Source: an uncultured Fusobacterium sp. (GTDB lineage: Bacteria; Fusobacteriota; Fusobacteriia; Fusobacteriales; Fusobacteriaceae). Taken from it: DNA of 5,470 nt. The stretch lies in the NCBI GenBank assembly GCA_900545035.1, contig UQXM01000118.1, forward strand, positions 1 through 5,470, in the 5' to 3' direction. Below are positions 1-5,470 of this stretch, one piece after another (position 1 is the stretch's first letter; each line of letters starts with the position of its first letter). The notes beneath the pieces are model-generated. The model saw only the letters and a program-made list of their open reading frames with translations. It ran no database searches and was not told the DNA's origin. The position numbers and the translations under genes are program-made.

Positions 1-716
1 CTGTTTTCATCAATCATGGGAACTACATCTGCAACTGTTCCTATCATTACTATATCAAGATATTTATACAATCTTTCCTCTGATATTCCCAATTTTCTGT
101 ATACCCCTTGAGCAAGTTTTAAAGCTACTCCTGCTCCTGACAGATATTTAAACTTATAATTTTCGCTCAACTTCGGATTTATTAAAATATACTCTTCATC
201 AGATTTTTCCTTTGTGGATTTATGATGATCAGTAACAATAACATCAATTCCCATACTTTGTGCATATCTGATATCCTCAATCGAGTTTGCTCCTGTATCA
301 ACGGTAATTACAAGTTTTCCCTCTCTCTCATCAATGAAATCTATAGTTCTTTTGTCAAGTCCATAATTTTCTTCCATTCTGCTCGGAATATAATATCTTG
401 TATCTATTCCTATCTCTCTGAATACAAGTACAAGAAATGATGCTGCTGTAATTCCGTCCACATCGTAATCTCCGTATATATAAATCCTCTGGTTATTTTC
501 TCTGCATTTTATTATTTTATCAACAGCTTCTTCCATTCGCTCAAAGTCAAACGGATTTCTCAGCTGATCAAGGCTGGGATTCAGAAATCTTTCCACATCT
601 TTCTTTTCAGCTAAATTTTTATTTAATAAGAGTCTTGTTAATACCTTGGAAGTTTTCCAAGCATCTGCTTTTTCAGCTACAATGGAATCCGAAACATTGT
701 TGTTTTTCCATATCAT
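1..716 (-). CDS. recJ: Single-stranded-DNA-specific 5'-3' exonuclease RecJ, N-terminal part (gene runs off the left edge)
   Basis: My translation from the ATG at 716-714 is open to the window edge and gives 238 residues without a stop. RecJ degrades single-stranded DNA 5' to 3' in recombination and repair, using Mn/Mg ions held by DHH-family aspartates and histidines. The DHH-family motifs appear in order: DYDVDGIT at about residues 83-90 (D83, D85, D87), VDTG at 139-142 (D140), TDHH at 162-165 and SGAGVA followed by GTVADVVP at about 193-233. The region before them (FLNPSLDQLRNPF, about 44-56) is typical of RecJ N-termini. The C-terminal DHHA1 and OB-fold parts lie outside the window. The start is 12 nt after the rbfA stop, and an AGGA at 730-727 overlapping that stop can serve as ribosome binding site, so translation may be coupled to rbfA. 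Other DHH proteins (NrnA, GdpP) are less likely because of this N-terminal layout and the adjacent motif spacing. Confidence 0.95.
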   Translation of the reverse strand, partial: MIWKNNNVSDSIVAEKADAWKTSKVLTRLLLNKNLAEKKDVERFLNPSLDQLRNPFDFERMEEAVDKIIKCRENNQRIYIYGDYDVDGITAASFLVLVFREIGIDTRYYIPSRMEENYGLDKRTIDFIDEREGKLVITVDTGANSIEDIRYAQSMGIDVIVTDHHKSTKEKSDEEYILINPKLSENYKFKYLSGAGVALKLAQGVYRKLGISEERLYKYLDIVMIGTVADVVPMIDEN

Positions 717-728
717 AGCTTCTTGTTC

Positions 729-1094
729 CTATTCTCCTTGCTGTTTCTTTATGTCATCTAATATTTTAGATATTTTTACTGCGTATTCTATTGAATCATC
801 TATCTTTATTCTCATTTCTGGAATAAATCTAAGGTCAAGCTCTTCAGAAACTCTTTTTCTTAAAAATCCTCTTATCTCATTGAGTCCTTCCTCAACTCTT
901 GCTTTGTTTACCTGTACTCCCTCCATTGAAAGAATAGTGAAATAAAGGTCTGCAAATTTAAGATCCTCTGTTACTCTTACTTTTGTAAGAGATACCATTC
1001 CTTTTACTTTTGGGTTTTTCACATCTTCAAACAGAGCTGTTGAAACTACTCTTAACACTTCTTTTTCAATAGATGCCAGTCTTTGTTTTCTCAT
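729..1094 (-). CDS. rbfA: Ribosome-binding factor A (30S maturation, KH-like fold)
   Basis: This 121-residue protein matches RbfA, a small cytosolic factor that binds the immature 30S subunit and helps late 16S rRNA processing and cold adaptation. Recognisable family stretches are an N-terminal helix (RLASIEKEVLRVVSTAL), the segment NPKVKGMVSLTKVRVTEDL at about 27-45 followed by FADLYFT, and the C-terminal LRFIPEMRIKIDDSIEYA at about 88-105, which corresponds to the usual lR-x-vPel-x-F-x-x-D-x-S block. The length is normal for the family. An upstream in-frame ATG at 1115 would add seven residues. I prefer the ATG at 1094 because a strong GGAGGA lies six bases before it and the protein then begins MRKQR, as RbfA proteins usually do. 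The gene sits 47 nt after infB, a classic pairing, and 12 nt before recJ. Confidence 0.95.
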   Translation of the reverse strand: MRKQRLASIEKEVLRVVSTALFEDVKNPKVKGMVSLTKVRVTEDLKFADLYFTILSMEGVQVNKARVEEGLNEIRGFLRKRVSEELDLRFIPEMRIKIDDSIEYAVKISKILDDIKKQQGE

Positions 1095-1100
1095 ATTTGT

Positions 1101-1106
1101 TCCTCC
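1101..1106 (-). promoter_or_regulatory. Ribosome binding site that sets the rbfA start
   Basis: On the minus strand GGAGGA is followed by the six bases ACAAAT and then ATG at 1094-1092. This near-perfect Shine-Dalgarno sequence at good spacing lies inside the seven-codon extension from the ATG at 1115, so it argues that the extension is not the main translated form. Confidence 0.8.
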
Positions 1107-1141
1107 GTTCTGCATAGAGGATTGTTTTCTCTAGATTTTTA

Positions 1142-3244
1142 TTATCTTAGAGTTCTTTGTACTTCTTGAATGTCAAATGCTTCTACGATATCTCCCTCTT
1201 TAATGTCGTTAAAGTTTTCAATACCAAGTCCACATTCCTGACCTGCAACAACCTCTTTTGCATCGTCTTTAAATCTTTTCAGTGATGCCAGTTTTCCTTC
1301 GTAAGTAACAACTCCGTCCCTTACAATTCTTATATTTGAATCTCTTCTTACTTTACCGTCTACCACAACACAACCTGCAACATTTCCGACTTTTGCCACT
1401 TTGAATACTTTTTTAATCTCAATTCTTCCAAGATACATCTCTTTGAATTCAGGCTCAAGCATTCCTGTAAGAGCTTTTTCAATATCTTCAATTATCTGAT
1501 AGATGATTGATGAAGTTCTGATTTCTATTCCTGAAACTTCTGCTTCTTTTATAGCTTTAGTTGTAGGTCTTACATTAAATCCTATGATGATAGCACTTGA
1601 AACTTCCGCAAGTTTGATATCACTTTCAGTGATTGCTCCCGGAGCTGACTGAATAATATTAACTGCAACTTCATTTGTAGAAAGTTTCATAAGTGATTCT
1701 TTCAGTGCTTGTGCAGAACCTTTTGAGTCTGCTCTTAAAATAAGATTTAATTCTTTTAAATTTTCATTATCAAAGCTTTCTGACAGAGATTCAAGAGTGA
1801 TAGTTTTTTTACTTACTTCAGCCATTTTTCTCTCTTTTGCCATTTCTTCAACAATTCTTCTTGCATGCTGTTCGTTCTGAATTACATACATTGTGTCTCC
1901 TGCTTCAGGAACACTGTTAAATCCTATAATTTCAATAGGCTGTGACATTTCTGCACTGTTTACTCTTACACCTTTATCATCTATAAGAGCTCTTACTTTT
2001 CCGTAAGCTTCTCCTGCAACAATAACATCTCCTATTTTTAAAGTTCCTTCTTGAACAAGAATGTCTGCAACAGGTCCTACTTTAGGATCAAGTTTAGATT
2101 CAAGAACTACACCTTTTCCTCTTTTCTTAGGGTTAGCTTTAAGTTCAAGAATTTCTGCTGTGATAAGAATAGTTTCAAGAAGAATATCAAGATTTATTTT
2201 AGCTTTTGCTGATACTTCAACAAACTCTACATCTCCTCCCCACTCAACAGATACAAGTCCATGTTCCATAAGTTCTTGTTTAACTCTCATTGGATTTGCT
2301 TCAGGTTTATCTATTTTATTTATTGCAACTATAATTGGTACATCTGCTGCTTTTGCGTGAGATATTGCCTCTATTGTCTGAGGCATTACACCGTCATCTG
2401 CCGCTACCACAAGAATAGCTATATCTGTAACTTTCGCTCCTCTGGCTCTCATATCTGTGAAAGCTTCGTGTCCCGGAGTATCTACGAAAGTAATTTTCTT
2501 TCCGTTTTTAGTTACTTGATAAGCTCCTATTTTTTGAGTAATTCCTCCTGCTTCTCCTGCAACAACTTCTGTTTTTCTGATTGCATCAAGAAGAGATGTT
2601 TTTCCATGGTCAACATGCCCCATTATTGTTATAACAGGAGCTCTCTCTTGTAAATCTGCTTCTTTATCTTCTATTTCAAGAGCAAATTTATCTCCAAATG
2701 CAATTTCTTCTTCCTCTTCCTGTTCAACAAGAACATCATAGTCTGCTGCAAGTTCTTCTGCAAGTTCTACGCTAAGAGGACTGTTTATTGTGAGCATCTG
2801 TCCTTTTAAGAAAAGTTTTTTGATGATTTCAGAACTGTTTACCTTTAATTTTTCGGCAAAATCTCCTAAAGTCATCTCTCCTCTCATTTTAATTATTTTT
2901 ATTCCGTCTTCTTCTACTACTGTACTTCCTTCTGTATCGGCTTTTTTAACGAAGAAATCCGTTCTTCTTCCCTTTTTCTTTTTCTTATTTTTATCTTTTT
3001 TAGAATCCAATACAGGCTCCTTACTTTTTTCTTTTATTTTTGATTTCTTTTTCTTTTTATTTGGTTTTTCGTCATCGGCAGCTTTTTCATCTTTGCTAAA
3101 ATGGCTTTTTATCTTATCAACCTGATCTTCTGTAAGACCTGAAAGATGAGATGATACTTCTATATCTAAGTCGCTTAAAAGACTTAAAAACTCTTTGTTT
3201 CCTATTTCGTATTTCTTAGCTAATTCATGTACTCTAACTTTCAT
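1142..3244 (-). CDS. infB: Translation initiation factor IF-2
   Basis: This 700-residue GTPase brings fMet-tRNA to the 30S subunit and promotes 50S joining. Domain order: a first IF2N module at about 1-50 (MKVRVHELAKKYEI...), a lysine-rich low-complexity linker at about 52-100, a second IF2N module at about 115-172 (TLGDFAEKLKVNSSEIIKKL), a glutamate run at 175-180, then the G domain from about 202. GTPase motifs are complete: G1 GHVDHGKT 209-216, G2 GGITQ 233-237, G3 DTPGH 255-259, G4 NKID 309-312, G5 SAK 345-347. Domain II and the C-terminal C1/C2 parts follow, ending with the ECGLGIENFNDIKEGD block (about 670-685) of the fMet-tRNA-binding domain, which carries the conserved Cys671. The start has GGGAGGTG upstream with a rather long 12-base gap after GGAGG. 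It lies 23 nt after the YlxR-L7Ae gene. The length is mid-range for IF-2, whose N-terminal part varies widely. Identification is secure. Confidence 0.99.
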   Translation of the reverse strand: MKVRVHELAKKYEIGNKEFLSLLSDLDIEVSSHLSGLTEDQVDKIKSHFSKDEKAADDEKPNKKKKKSKIKEKSKEPVLDSKKDKNKKKKKGRRTDFFVKKADTEGSTVVEEDGIKIIKMRGEMTLGDFAEKLKVNSSEIIKKLFLKGQMLTINSPLSVELAEELAADYDVLVEQEEEEEIAFGDKFALEIEDKEADLQERAPVITIMGHVDHGKTSLLDAIRKTEVVAGEAGGITQKIGAYQVTKNGKKITFVDTPGHEAFTDMRARGAKVTDIAILVVAADDGVMPQTIEAISHAKAADVPIIVAINKIDKPEANPMRVKQELMEHGLVSVEWGGDVEFVEVSAKAKINLDILLETILITAEILELKANPKKRGKGVVLESKLDPKVGPVADILVQEGTLKIGDVIVAGEAYGKVRALIDDKGVRVNSAEMSQPIEIIGFNSVPEAGDTMYVIQNEQHARRIVEEMAKERKMAEVSKKTITLESLSESFDNENLKELNLILRADSKGSAQALKESLMKLSTNEVAVNIIQSAPGAITESDIKLAEVSSAIIIGFNVRPTTKAIKEAEVSGIEIRTSSIIYQIIEDIEKALTGMLEPEFKEMYLGRIEIKKVFKVAKVGNVAGCVVVDGKVRRDSNIRIVRDGVVTYEGKLASLKRFKDDAKEVVAGQECGLGIENFNDIKEGDIVEAFDIQEVQRTLR

Positions 3245-3267
3245 TAAAACTAAGCACCTCCCTTAAC

Positions 3268-3789
3268 TTACTCCATAAGTCCACGGGCTACCTTTTTATT
3301 TTTAACTGCAATAACATTTACTTCCTCTTTATTAAAAATATCTCCCAGTTCTGATTTTTTTCCGTAATGAACATACGGGATATTTTTTTCCTTTGCCTTT
3401 GATGTAAGGCGTTTGTCATTTTTTTCACTGATATCCTCAGCTATTATGATAAAATGAACTTTTTCTATCTCATCAAATATCATATTAATCCCAAAAACAA
3501 GCTCTTGAGAATTTTTCATTGCTTTTAAAATCTTAAGATAATCTTTCGTGTCTTTCTTAAGCAAGTTTAACATTTTAAGTAAATCTTCTATTTCCATTTT
3601 TATTTTTTTATGTTTGGATAATCTGTTTATGCATTCATGTGTTTTACATACATACTGCCCTCTCATCTGAGCTGTCTGTTTCTCATCAAGAACAAATCTT
3701 CCCTCTTCTTTTTCTACGATTCTGAAAAGCTCTGATTTATTTTTTTTCTCACGGCAGATGACACATGTTCTTTCAGAATTAGTTTTCAT
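3268..3789 (-). CDS. ylxR: YlxR (DUF448) domain fused to an L7Ae/YlxQ-like RNA-binding domain
   Basis: This 173-residue protein combines two domains that are separate genes (ylxR and ylxQ) between nusA and infB in Bacillus. Residues 1-60 match YlxR: RTCVICREKK at 7-16, FRIV at 22-25, a conserved aspartate in FVLD, then MRGQYVC at 42-48, which stands where the family usually has GRGAY, and a CxxxxC pair (C48, C53). A charged helical linker follows at about 60-82. Residues about 84-171 resemble the L7Ae/L30e/YlxQ fold, with LVFGINMIFDEI, then IIIAEDISEKNDKRL matching the usual LAEDASE-x-x-x-K block, and a C-terminal VNVIAVKNKKVARGL. Known family role: Bacillus YlxR (RnpM) is reported to bind RNase P RNA, and L7Ae-like domains bind kink-turn RNA. 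Any RNA target here is inference. The start overlaps nusA by 11 nt. The next methionine (M42) would remove the cysteine motif, so the start is well fixed. Confidence 0.9.
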   Translation of the reverse strand: MKTNSERTCVICREKKNKSELFRIVEKEEGRFVLDEKQTAQMRGQYVCKTHECINRLSKHKKIKMEIEDLLKMLNLLKKDTKDYLKILKAMKNSQELVFGINMIFDEIEKVHFIIIAEDISEKNDKRLTSKAKEKNIPYVHYGKKSELGDIFNKEEVNVIAVKNKKVARGLME

Positions 3790-4864
3790 TTTCCTCTTCT
3801 GTCTGCTCCTCAGCTTTGTTTAAATCTTCTTTAACTTTTATATCTACTCTCATTCCTGTAAGTTTGGCAGCAAGTCTTGCATTTTGTCCGTTTTTACCAA
3901 TTGCAAGCGAAAGCTGTGAAGGATCAACTATTACTCTTGTAGTTGTTCCGTCTTCCAGAAGCTCAACACTGTTTACTTTTGCAGGGCTTAATACAGCAGA
4001 TACAAATTCTTCTATTGAATCTTTCCATTCAACAATATCAATTTTTTCTCCGTTAAGTTCGTCAACAATATTTTTAATTCTAAGTCCTTTTTGTCCGATA
4101 CAAGCTCCAACAGTATCAATATTTGTATCAGCAGAATATACGGCTATTTTTGCTCTTGAACCCGCTTCTCTTGCCACAGATTTTATTTCGATTAATCCGT
4201 CTGCAATTTCAGGAATTTCAAGTTCAAACAATTTTCTAAGAAGTCCTTCATTCTTTCTTGAAATTACTATTTTAGGGAATTTGTTAGTTTTTTCAACTTC
4301 TGCAACATATACTTTTATTCTTTCCCCAACTCTGTATGTATCAGCAGGAGATTGCTCTGCCATTGGAAGAATAGCTTCTGTTCCGTCAAATTCGATAAAG
4401 ATATTTTTTCTTTCGTCAATTCTTCTGATAATACCTGTTATAATATCTTTTTCTTTAACTTTGAATTTATCGTAAATATTTTGTCTTTCAGCTTCTCTTA
4501 CTTTTTGAATAACTATCTGTTTTCCGTTTTGAATAGCATTTCTTCTAAACTCTTCACAGTTCACTTCTATTCTTACAATATCACCGATTTTTGCTCTCTT
4601 TTTAATTTCTCTCGCATCTTCCACAGATATTTCAAGAGCTGCATCGTATACATCATCAACAACGGTTTTAACTTCGTATACTCCGATTTCTCCTGTTTCT
4701 CTGTCGATTTCTACCTCAACATTTTCCTCTTCACCGTAGTGTTTTTTATAAGCAGCAAGAAGAGCCTGTTCAACTGTTTCAAGTAAGCTTTCTTTGCTTA
4801 TCCCTTTTTCTTTTTCCAGTTCTTCCAATGCTTCTAAAAATATTTTTGCGTCTTTACCTTTCAT
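3779..4864 (-). CDS. nusA: Transcription termination/antitermination factor NusA
   Basis: This 361-residue protein binds RNA polymerase and nascent RNA, modulating pausing, intrinsic termination and antitermination. Domains in order: the polymerase-binding N-terminal domain at about 1-125 (FLEALEELEKEKGISKESL onwards, with the family block EEFRRNAIQNGKQIVIQKVREAER at about 104-127), an S1 domain at about 135-203, KH1 at about 230-285 with its IGQKG loop at 256-260, and KH2 at about 295-345 with AIGKNGQNARLA at 321-332. It ends in a short acidic tail (EEQTEEENEN). It lacks the C-terminal AR repeats of E. coli NusA, as is usual outside the Proteobacteria. The start is supported by AGGAGG at 4877-4872, seven bases before the ATG. 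The gene lies 21 nt after rimP, and its last codons contain the start of the YlxR-L7Ae gene. NusA commonly feeds back on its own operon, which would fit the leader hairpin upstream, but that link is inference. Confidence 0.99.
   Translation of the reverse strand: MKGKDAKIFLEALEELEKEKGISKESLLETVEQALLAAYKKHYGEEENVEVEIDRETGEIGVYEVKTVVDDVYDAALEISVEDAREIKKRAKIGDIVRIEVNCEEFRRNAIQNGKQIVIQKVREAERQNIYDKFKVKEKDIITGIIRRIDERKNIFIEFDGTEAILPMAEQSPADTYRVGERIKVYVAEVEKTNKFPKIVISRKNEGLLRKLFELEIPEIADGLIEIKSVAREAGSRAKIAVYSADTNIDTVGACIGQKGLRIKNIVDELNGEKIDIVEWKDSIEEFVSAVLSPAKVNSVELLEDGTTTRVIVDPSQLSLAIGKNGQNARLAAKLTGMRVDIKVKEDLNKAEEQTEEENEN
3793..3796 (-). promoter_or_regulatory. Weak, close ribosome binding site of the YlxR-L7Ae gene inside the nusA 3' end
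   Basis: The minus-strand GAGG lies only three bases before the ATG at 3789, closer than usual. A second purine-rich AGGAG at 3810-3806 lies 16 bases upstream, farther than usual. Both fall within the last nusA codons. With neither well placed, and with the 11-nt overlap, the gene is probably translated by coupling to nusA termination rather than by strong independent initiation. Confidence 0.45.
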
Positions 4865-4885
4865 TAATTTTCCTCCTGTTAGGCA

Positions 4886-5374
4886 TTAAATATCCTTAAA
4901 GTCATAAACAAGGTTTGCTTTTCTAACCTCTTTAAAAGGTATCTCTGTTACTGCATTATCATCTGTCTGCACAAACAGAGTACTGTCTTCAAACTTTGAC
5001 AATATTCCCTCTATATTTTTCTTTTCATTTATTTTGTGTTTTAAACTTACTTTTATTTTTGAACCTGTAAATCTTATAAAATCTTTTTCTTTCTTTAATG
5101 GTCTTTCCACTCCCGGAGAAGATATTTCAAGGAAGAATTTTTTATCAATCATTCTGTCTATATCGTCTTCCACTGCCATACTTACTTTTGCACAATCATC
5201 CAAAGATACATCCCCGTCAAGCTTTTCAATGTAAATTCTCACATACCAATATCCGCCTTCCTGCAAATATTCGATATCAACCAATTCAAGCTCCATCTCC
5301 TTGAGTACAGGAAGCACTGCATTTTCAATTTTTACAATAATCTCTTCTGTTCCTTCTTTCATACTTATACACAT
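4886..5374 (-). CDS. rimP: Ribosome maturation factor RimP
   Basis: This protein of up to 162 residues matches RimP, which binds the 30S subunit during assembly of its central pseudoknot region. The N-terminal domain carries ELVDIEY (about 30-36), YVRIYIE (44-50), SLDDCAKVS (57-65) and the signature LEISSPGVERPL (82-93), followed by DFIRFTG. The C-terminal SH3-like domain at about 105-158 has the usual IEGILSKFED and IPFKEVRKANLVYDF blocks. The start is uncertain: the ATG at 5374 directly abuts AGAGGTGA, while the ATG at 5362 (four codons later, MKEGTEE) has that site 15 bases away by the GG. Family N-terminal length slightly favours the shorter form, and the difference is only four residues. 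It is the first gene of the operon here, downstream of a promoter-like sequence and a hairpin, and is followed by nusA after 21 nt as in most bacteria. Confidence 0.97.
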   Translation of the reverse strand: MCISMKEGTEEIIVKIENAVLPVLKEMELELVDIEYLQEGGYWYVRIYIEKLDGDVSLDDCAKVSMAVEDDIDRMIDKKFFLEISSPGVERPLKKEKDFIRFTGSKIKVSLKHKINEKKNIEGILSKFEDSTLFVQTDDNAVTEIPFKEVRKANLVYDFKDI

Positions 5375-5382
5375 TCACCTCT
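5375..5382 (-). promoter_or_regulatory. Ribosome binding site of rimP with ambiguous start choice
   Basis: The minus-strand AGAGGTGA is a good complement to the 16S rRNA 3' end. It abuts the ATG at 5374 with only three bases after GG, and lies 15 bases (counted from GG) before the alternative ATG at 5362. Neither spacing is ideal, so the sequence alone does not settle the start. Confidence 0.6.
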
Positions 5383-5406
5383 CTTTCATTTTCCCATTCT
5401 ACGAAT

Positions 5407-5430
5407 AAAGAGTGGGTTGCCCCACTCTTC
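5407..5430 (-). promoter_or_regulatory. Leader hairpin with GCAA tetraloop in the rimP-nusA 5' UTR
   Basis: On the minus strand AAGAGTGGG (5429-5421) pairs perfectly with CCCACTCTT (5416-5408) around a GCAA loop (5420-5417), a GNRA-type tetraloop. A G-U pair (5430/5407) extends the stem to ten pairs. It lies about 20 nt downstream of the predicted transcription start and ends 32 nt before the rimP ATG at 5374. The 3' arm runs into TTTATTC, a poor but not absent U-tract, so it could be a leaky attenuator, an mRNA-stabilising 5' hairpin or a protein-binding site. It could also be the terminator of an upstream minus-strand gene if the promoter call is wrong. On the plus strand no T-run follows it, so a plus-strand terminator is unlikely. 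Confidence 0.7.
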
Positions 5431-5457
5431 CATGAACTAGTATGATTTATCGTAATA

Positions 5458-5466
5458 ATTATAACA
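5458..5466 (-). promoter_or_regulatory. Extended -10 promoter element for the rimP-nusA-infB operon
   Basis: The minus strand reads TGTTATAAT, which is a perfect TATAAT (5463-5458) preceded by the TG-N extension (5466-5465). It would place the transcription start at about 5451, giving a leader of about 77 nt before rimP. The -35 region, expected at about 5481-5486, lies beyond the window, so the promoter is only half visible. In an AT-rich genome chance TATAAT matches are common. The TG extension and the position just upstream of the first operon gene make this one credible. Confidence 0.6.
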
Positions 5467-5470
5467 CATG

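Larger units (their letters stand above)
1..5466 (-). other. Predicted polycistronic operon rimP-nusA-ylxR/L7Ae-infB-rbfA-recJ
   Basis: All six genes run on the minus strand with junctions of 21 nt, an 11-nt overlap, 23 nt, 47 nt and 12 nt. No strong hairpin plus T-tract is visible between any pair, and the only good promoter-like sequence is at the right edge. The rimP to rbfA order is the conserved nusA-infB operon. Its downstream end is not in the window, so genes after recJ may also belong. Confidence 0.8.

Noticed and set aside
222..945. Plus-strand open frames of 72 and 99 codons opposite recJ and rbfA
   Set aside because: The opposite strand carries clear DHH motifs and the RbfA signature. 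These frames have no supporting features.
1095..1141. Weak inverted repeat (TAGAG ... CTCTA) in the infB-rbfA gap as a possible terminator
   Set aside because: It has only five base pairs with a nine-base loop and no following T-tract. The gap is otherwise filled by the rbfA ribosome binding site.
2940..3100. Lysine-codon (A-rich) repeat-like tract as a tandem repeat or frameshift hotspot
   Set aside because: The tract encodes the lysine-rich IF-2 linker, units are irregular and the frame continues intact. No second product is evident in another frame.
2061..3125. Several plus-strand open frames of about 100-130 codons opposite infB
   Set aside because: They lie antisense to a fully convincing IF-2 with complete GTPase motifs, have low-complexity Ser/Phe/Cys-rich translations and lack recognisable domains. 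They are shadow frames.
3816..4786. Plus-strand open frames of 219 and 144 codons opposite nusA
   Set aside because: They are antisense to the S1 and KH domains of NusA. The Ser/Ile/Phe-rich translations are what an AT-rich reverse frame gives, and no ribosome binding site or family match is apparent.
5034..5304. Plus-strand open frames of 66 and 68 codons opposite rimP
   Set aside because: They are antisense to the conserved RimP signature region and overlap each other in different frames.
5375..5397. Two tiny upstream open frames before rimP (MGK-stop at 5397-5386 and MKER-stop at 5389-5375) as possible leader peptides
   Set aside because: Each is only three or four codons, lacks a ribosome binding site and shows no regulatory codon run. 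Such frames occur by chance in a purine-rich leader.
1..5470. Search for mobile elements, CRISPR arrays, tRNA/rRNA genes, toxin-antitoxin or defence genes
   Set aside because: Every stretch is accounted for by a conserved housekeeping operon. No terminal inverted repeats, spaced direct repeats or cloverleaf-like segments were seen.

Overview
The window is a gene-dense stretch of a low-GC bacterial genome (about one third G+C by eye). Every gene I can support lies on the minus strand. Read in the direction of transcription, right to left, the order is rimP - nusA - ylxR/L7Ae fusion - infB - rbfA - recJ (5' part only). This is the widely conserved nusA-infB operon of bacteria, with RecJ attached at its downstream end. 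The AT-rich, AGA/ATA-rich codon use, the single-chain YlxR+L7Ae protein, the short NusA without C-terminal repeats and the IF-2 with two N-terminal IF2N modules joined by a lysine-rich linker suggest Fusobacteriota (Fusobacterium, Leptotrichia or Sebaldella type). That assignment is inferred from general family knowledge and not from any search.

Layout: 5375-5470 is the leader and promoter region. It has an extended -10 box at the extreme right edge and a strong GCAA-capped hairpin in the predicted 5' UTR. RimP (4886-5374) is followed after 21 nt by nusA (3779-4864). nusA overlaps the YlxR-L7Ae gene (3268-3789) by 11 nt. infB (1142-3244) follows after 23 nt, rbfA (729-1094) after 47 nt and recJ (from 716 leftwards, cut by the window edge) after 12 nt. 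No convincing internal terminator or promoter was seen between the genes, so one polycistronic message is likely. There is no gap over 300 bases without a gene.

How the genes fit together: RimP and RbfA assist maturation of the 30S subunit. NusA couples RNA polymerase to pausing, termination and antitermination, including on rRNA operons. IF-2 delivers initiator tRNA to the 30S subunit. The YlxR-L7Ae protein is a probable RNA-binding protein. RecJ is a 5'-3' single-strand DNA exonuclease for repair and recombination, functionally apart from the rest but cotranscribed with it.

I found no mobile element, CRISPR array, tRNA/rRNA gene or evident novel system. The points most worth a second look are the leader hairpin, the YlxR-L7Ae fusion with four cysteines, and a possible internal start in infB.
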